Positions 5,553-6,686 of a stretch of 6,686 bases of DNA are shown here, one piece after another. A program made the translations under genes and the position numbers. Below the pieces are notes generated by a model. It did not search any database and was not told the origin of the DNA. It saw nothing but the letters and a program-made list of their open reading frames with translations. Source of the stretch: Deltaproteobacteria bacterium (GTDB lineage: Bacteria; Desulfobacterota; WTBG01); NCBI GenBank assembly GCA_013139225.1, contig WTBG01000080.1, positions 1-6,686 of the forward strand, written 5' to 3'. How positions within the stretch are numbered: the first letter of the stretch is position 1; each line of letters begins with the position of its first letter.

Positions 5553-6422
5553 ATGAAAAAGTGTTTAAGAACATTGAACGTTACACTGGTACTCTTGTTA
5601 ATGGTATTAACATTTGTCCTTACCCTTTATACCTGTAAGGATGTCCAGGCATATGAGGACAGTGAATGTCTGGTTTGTCATAAGGATTATGGCCGATCTG
5701 CTGAAACGATACCTGAAAATGTTTCTACACTCTATGTGGATCAGGAGAAGTGGGAAAAAGATATTCATTACGAGGTAGTTGGGTTAACTTGTGATGATTG
5801 CCATCTTGATGCAACACCAGACACTCATCCCCAAGAGGGATTAGACAAGGTAAACTGTGGTGAGTGCCACGAGGAAGAAGCCGACAGCTATTATCAAACT
5901 CCCCACTGGACCGCAGAAGTGGAAGAGGGAAAACTAAAACCTGACTGTGCTAATTGCCATATTCCTCACGATACACGTGCTAAGGATGATCCCGAGTCTA
6001 CTGTTTTTAATGGAAACATAAAAGCGATTTGTCTTTCCTGTCATAAGGAAAGAGAGCCTTCAACCACTTTGTTTAACAGGCTTGCCGTATTCAGGATCTC
6101 AGCCCACAGGAAATCTGATATTTCCAACAGATTTGATTCTTCCGAGTGTATTAATTGCCACTATACACAGGCAATTGGGCATGGTGAAAACCCAGAGACA
6201 GAGACATACTGTGGAAAATGTCATTCTTTAGATGCAAAACCTGGAAAGGTTGTCTTTGGTCCATTTCACCTCGATCCTTCTTGGGAAAACCAGCCGCTCG
6301 TTTTTTCTGTTGAAGTGTTAAATATTCTTATTATACTCGGTGTACTTATTGCTCTTGTTATCTGGATTGTCAGGGGTTTTTTTAAATCAAAGGACGATAA
6401 AGCAACTCAGCAACCAGAATAA
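5553..6422 (+). CDS. Membrane-anchored heptahaem c-type cytochrome
   Basis: A 289-aa exported cytochrome with seven CXXCH haem c sites: CLVCH (39-43), CDDCH (80-84), CGECH (102-106), CANCH (132-136), CLSCH (160-164), CINCH (199-203) and CGKCH (220-224). The N-terminus is a signal peptide (charged MKK, hydrophobic core 9-27, likely cut after VQA at 33). One C-terminal membrane helix (about 254-274) and a basic tail (RGFFKSK) anchor it, leaving the haem domain outside the cytoplasm. Seven further histidines (72, 92, 118, 139, 185, 210, 239) match the haem number, so all haems could be bis-His. Segments such as PDCANCHIPHD resemble cytochrome c subunits of multihaem quinol-oxidising complexes, but I cannot name a family. 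It begins 53 nt after etfD with only a weak ribosome site (AAGAGA, 5539-5544). Probable role: electron carriage between the quinone/EtfD level and a terminal acceptor. Confidence 0.87.
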   Translation: MKKCLRTLNVTLVLLLMVLTFVLTLYTCKDVQAYEDSECLVCHKDYGRSAETIPENVSTLYVDQEKWEKDIHYEVVGLTCDDCHLDATPDTHPQEGLDKVNCGECHEEEADSYYQTPHWTAEVEEGKLKPDCANCHIPHDTRAKDDPESTVFNGNIKAICLSCHKEREPSTTLFNRLAVFRISAHRKSDISNRFDSSECINCHYTQAIGHGENPETETYCGKCHSLDAKPGKVVFGPFHLDPSWENQPLVFSVEVLNILIILGVLIALVIWIVRGFFKSKDDKATQQPE

Positions 6423-6426
6423 GGAG
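6421..6426 (+). promoter_or_regulatory. Ribosome binding site deciding a GTG start
   Basis: AAGGAG overlaps the last two bases of the TAA stop of the heptahaem gene and lies 6 nt before the GTG at 6433. The overlap suggests that translation of the two cytochromes is coupled, and it fixes the start of the partial gene. Confidence 0.7.
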
Positions 6427-6432
6427 ATAGTA

Positions 6433-6686
6433 GTGAAGCACAGGGAACACATTATAAGGTTGTTGATTGTTATTGTAGTTGTTGTGGTAATTTTGTTTTT
6501 AGTACGATGGTTCCTGATACCGCAATCATTTGGCAGGTATGGACACTACCGGGGAGATAATGTAAAAGAACAAATGGATTTGCCTTTGGTTTATCTGGAA
6601 TCTGCATTTTGCAAAGATTGCCACGAGGTGCAGTATAGTGATCAGAAAGATAATGGCCACTCATCGGTCAATTGTGAAACCTGCCA
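6433..6686 (+). CDS. Membrane-anchored multihaem cytochrome c, 5' part only (cut by window edge)
   Basis: An open frame of 84 codons from GTG that runs off the right edge. Residues 1-6 are basic and polar (MKHREH); about 7-29 form one strongly hydrophobic helix, an uncleaved signal anchor as in NapC/NrfH-like cytochromes. After it come IPQSFGRYGHYRG (29-41), one complete haem c site CKDCH (60-64), and a second, CETC (81-84), whose next two bases, CA, begin the expected His codon. His38 and His76 are possible distal ligands. The exported domain would contain at least two haems, and the total is unknown. The gene starts 10 nt after the heptahaem stop, with a strong ribosome site, so both cytochromes probably belong to one complex. 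It may be a quinol-oxidising or electron-entry subunit. NapC/NrfH membership is not proven: the short spacing between the two motifs fits several multihaem families. Confidence 0.78.
   Translation, partial: MKHREHIIRLLIVIVVVVVILFLVRWFLIPQSFGRYGHYRGDNVKEQMDLPLVYLESAFCKDCHEVQYSDQKDNGHSSVNCETC

Noticed and set aside
6470..6664. Minus-strand 64-codon frame at the right edge
   Set aside because: It is antisense to the GTG-started cytochrome gene, which has a ribosome site, a membrane anchor and CXXCH motifs.

Overview
The window reads as chromosomal DNA from an anaerobic or facultatively anaerobic bacterium that moves electrons from acyl-CoA (fatty acid) oxidation into a quinone pool and on to multihaem c-type cytochromes. 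Seven genes are supported: one on the minus strand at the left, then six on the plus strand, the last cut by the right edge. Exported CXXCH cytochromes and a membrane ETF:quinone oxidoreductase of the CCG-domain type suggest menaquinone-linked respiration. The moderate-to-low GC, strong AGGAGG-like ribosome sites, a regulator and operator that look like Bacillus FadR, and a 3D-domain wall protein do not settle the phylum. An uncultured Planctomycetota/Omnitrophota/Desulfobacterota-like lineage or an anaerobic Firmicute would all fit.

Layout. Positions 1-139 are non-coding and hold short TCGCT-containing direct repeats. A small exported 3D-domain (MltA/YuiC-like) protein is encoded on the minus strand (140-691). 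The divergent intergenic region (692-892) carries a plausible promoter for each direction and a perfect inverted repeat matching the Bacillus subtilis FadR box. Next come a FadR-like TetR regulator (893-1489), etfB (1529-2323) and etfA (2346-3338), closely spaced with strong ribosome sites, which looks like one operon. A 184-bp gap contains a large hairpin followed by a T-run. Beyond it lie an integral-membrane iron-sulfur oxidoreductase of the EtfD/EMR type (3523-5499), a membrane-anchored heptahaem cytochrome c (5553-6422), and the start of a second membrane-anchored multihaem cytochrome (6433 onward, GTG start).

How the genes would work together (inference from families and order). Acyl-CoA dehydrogenases, not in this window, reduce the EtfAB flavoprotein. 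EtfAB passes electrons to the cytosolic iron-sulfur/CCG part of the EtfD-like protein, whose haem-b membrane domain reduces quinone. The two exported multihaem cytochromes could take electrons onward from quinol, or directly from the membrane protein, to a periplasmic or extracellular acceptor. FadR would shut the operon off until long-chain acyl-CoA accumulates.

Most noteworthy: the FadR box sitting on the predicted transcription start; the ETF/EtfD/multihaem cytochrome linkage; a Cys-to-Gly change in the first CCG motif of the EtfD-like protein; exactly seven non-motif histidines beside seven CXXCH motifs in the cytochrome; and a 3D-domain protein with a hydrophobic insertion. I found no mobile element, CRISPR array, tRNA or rRNA.
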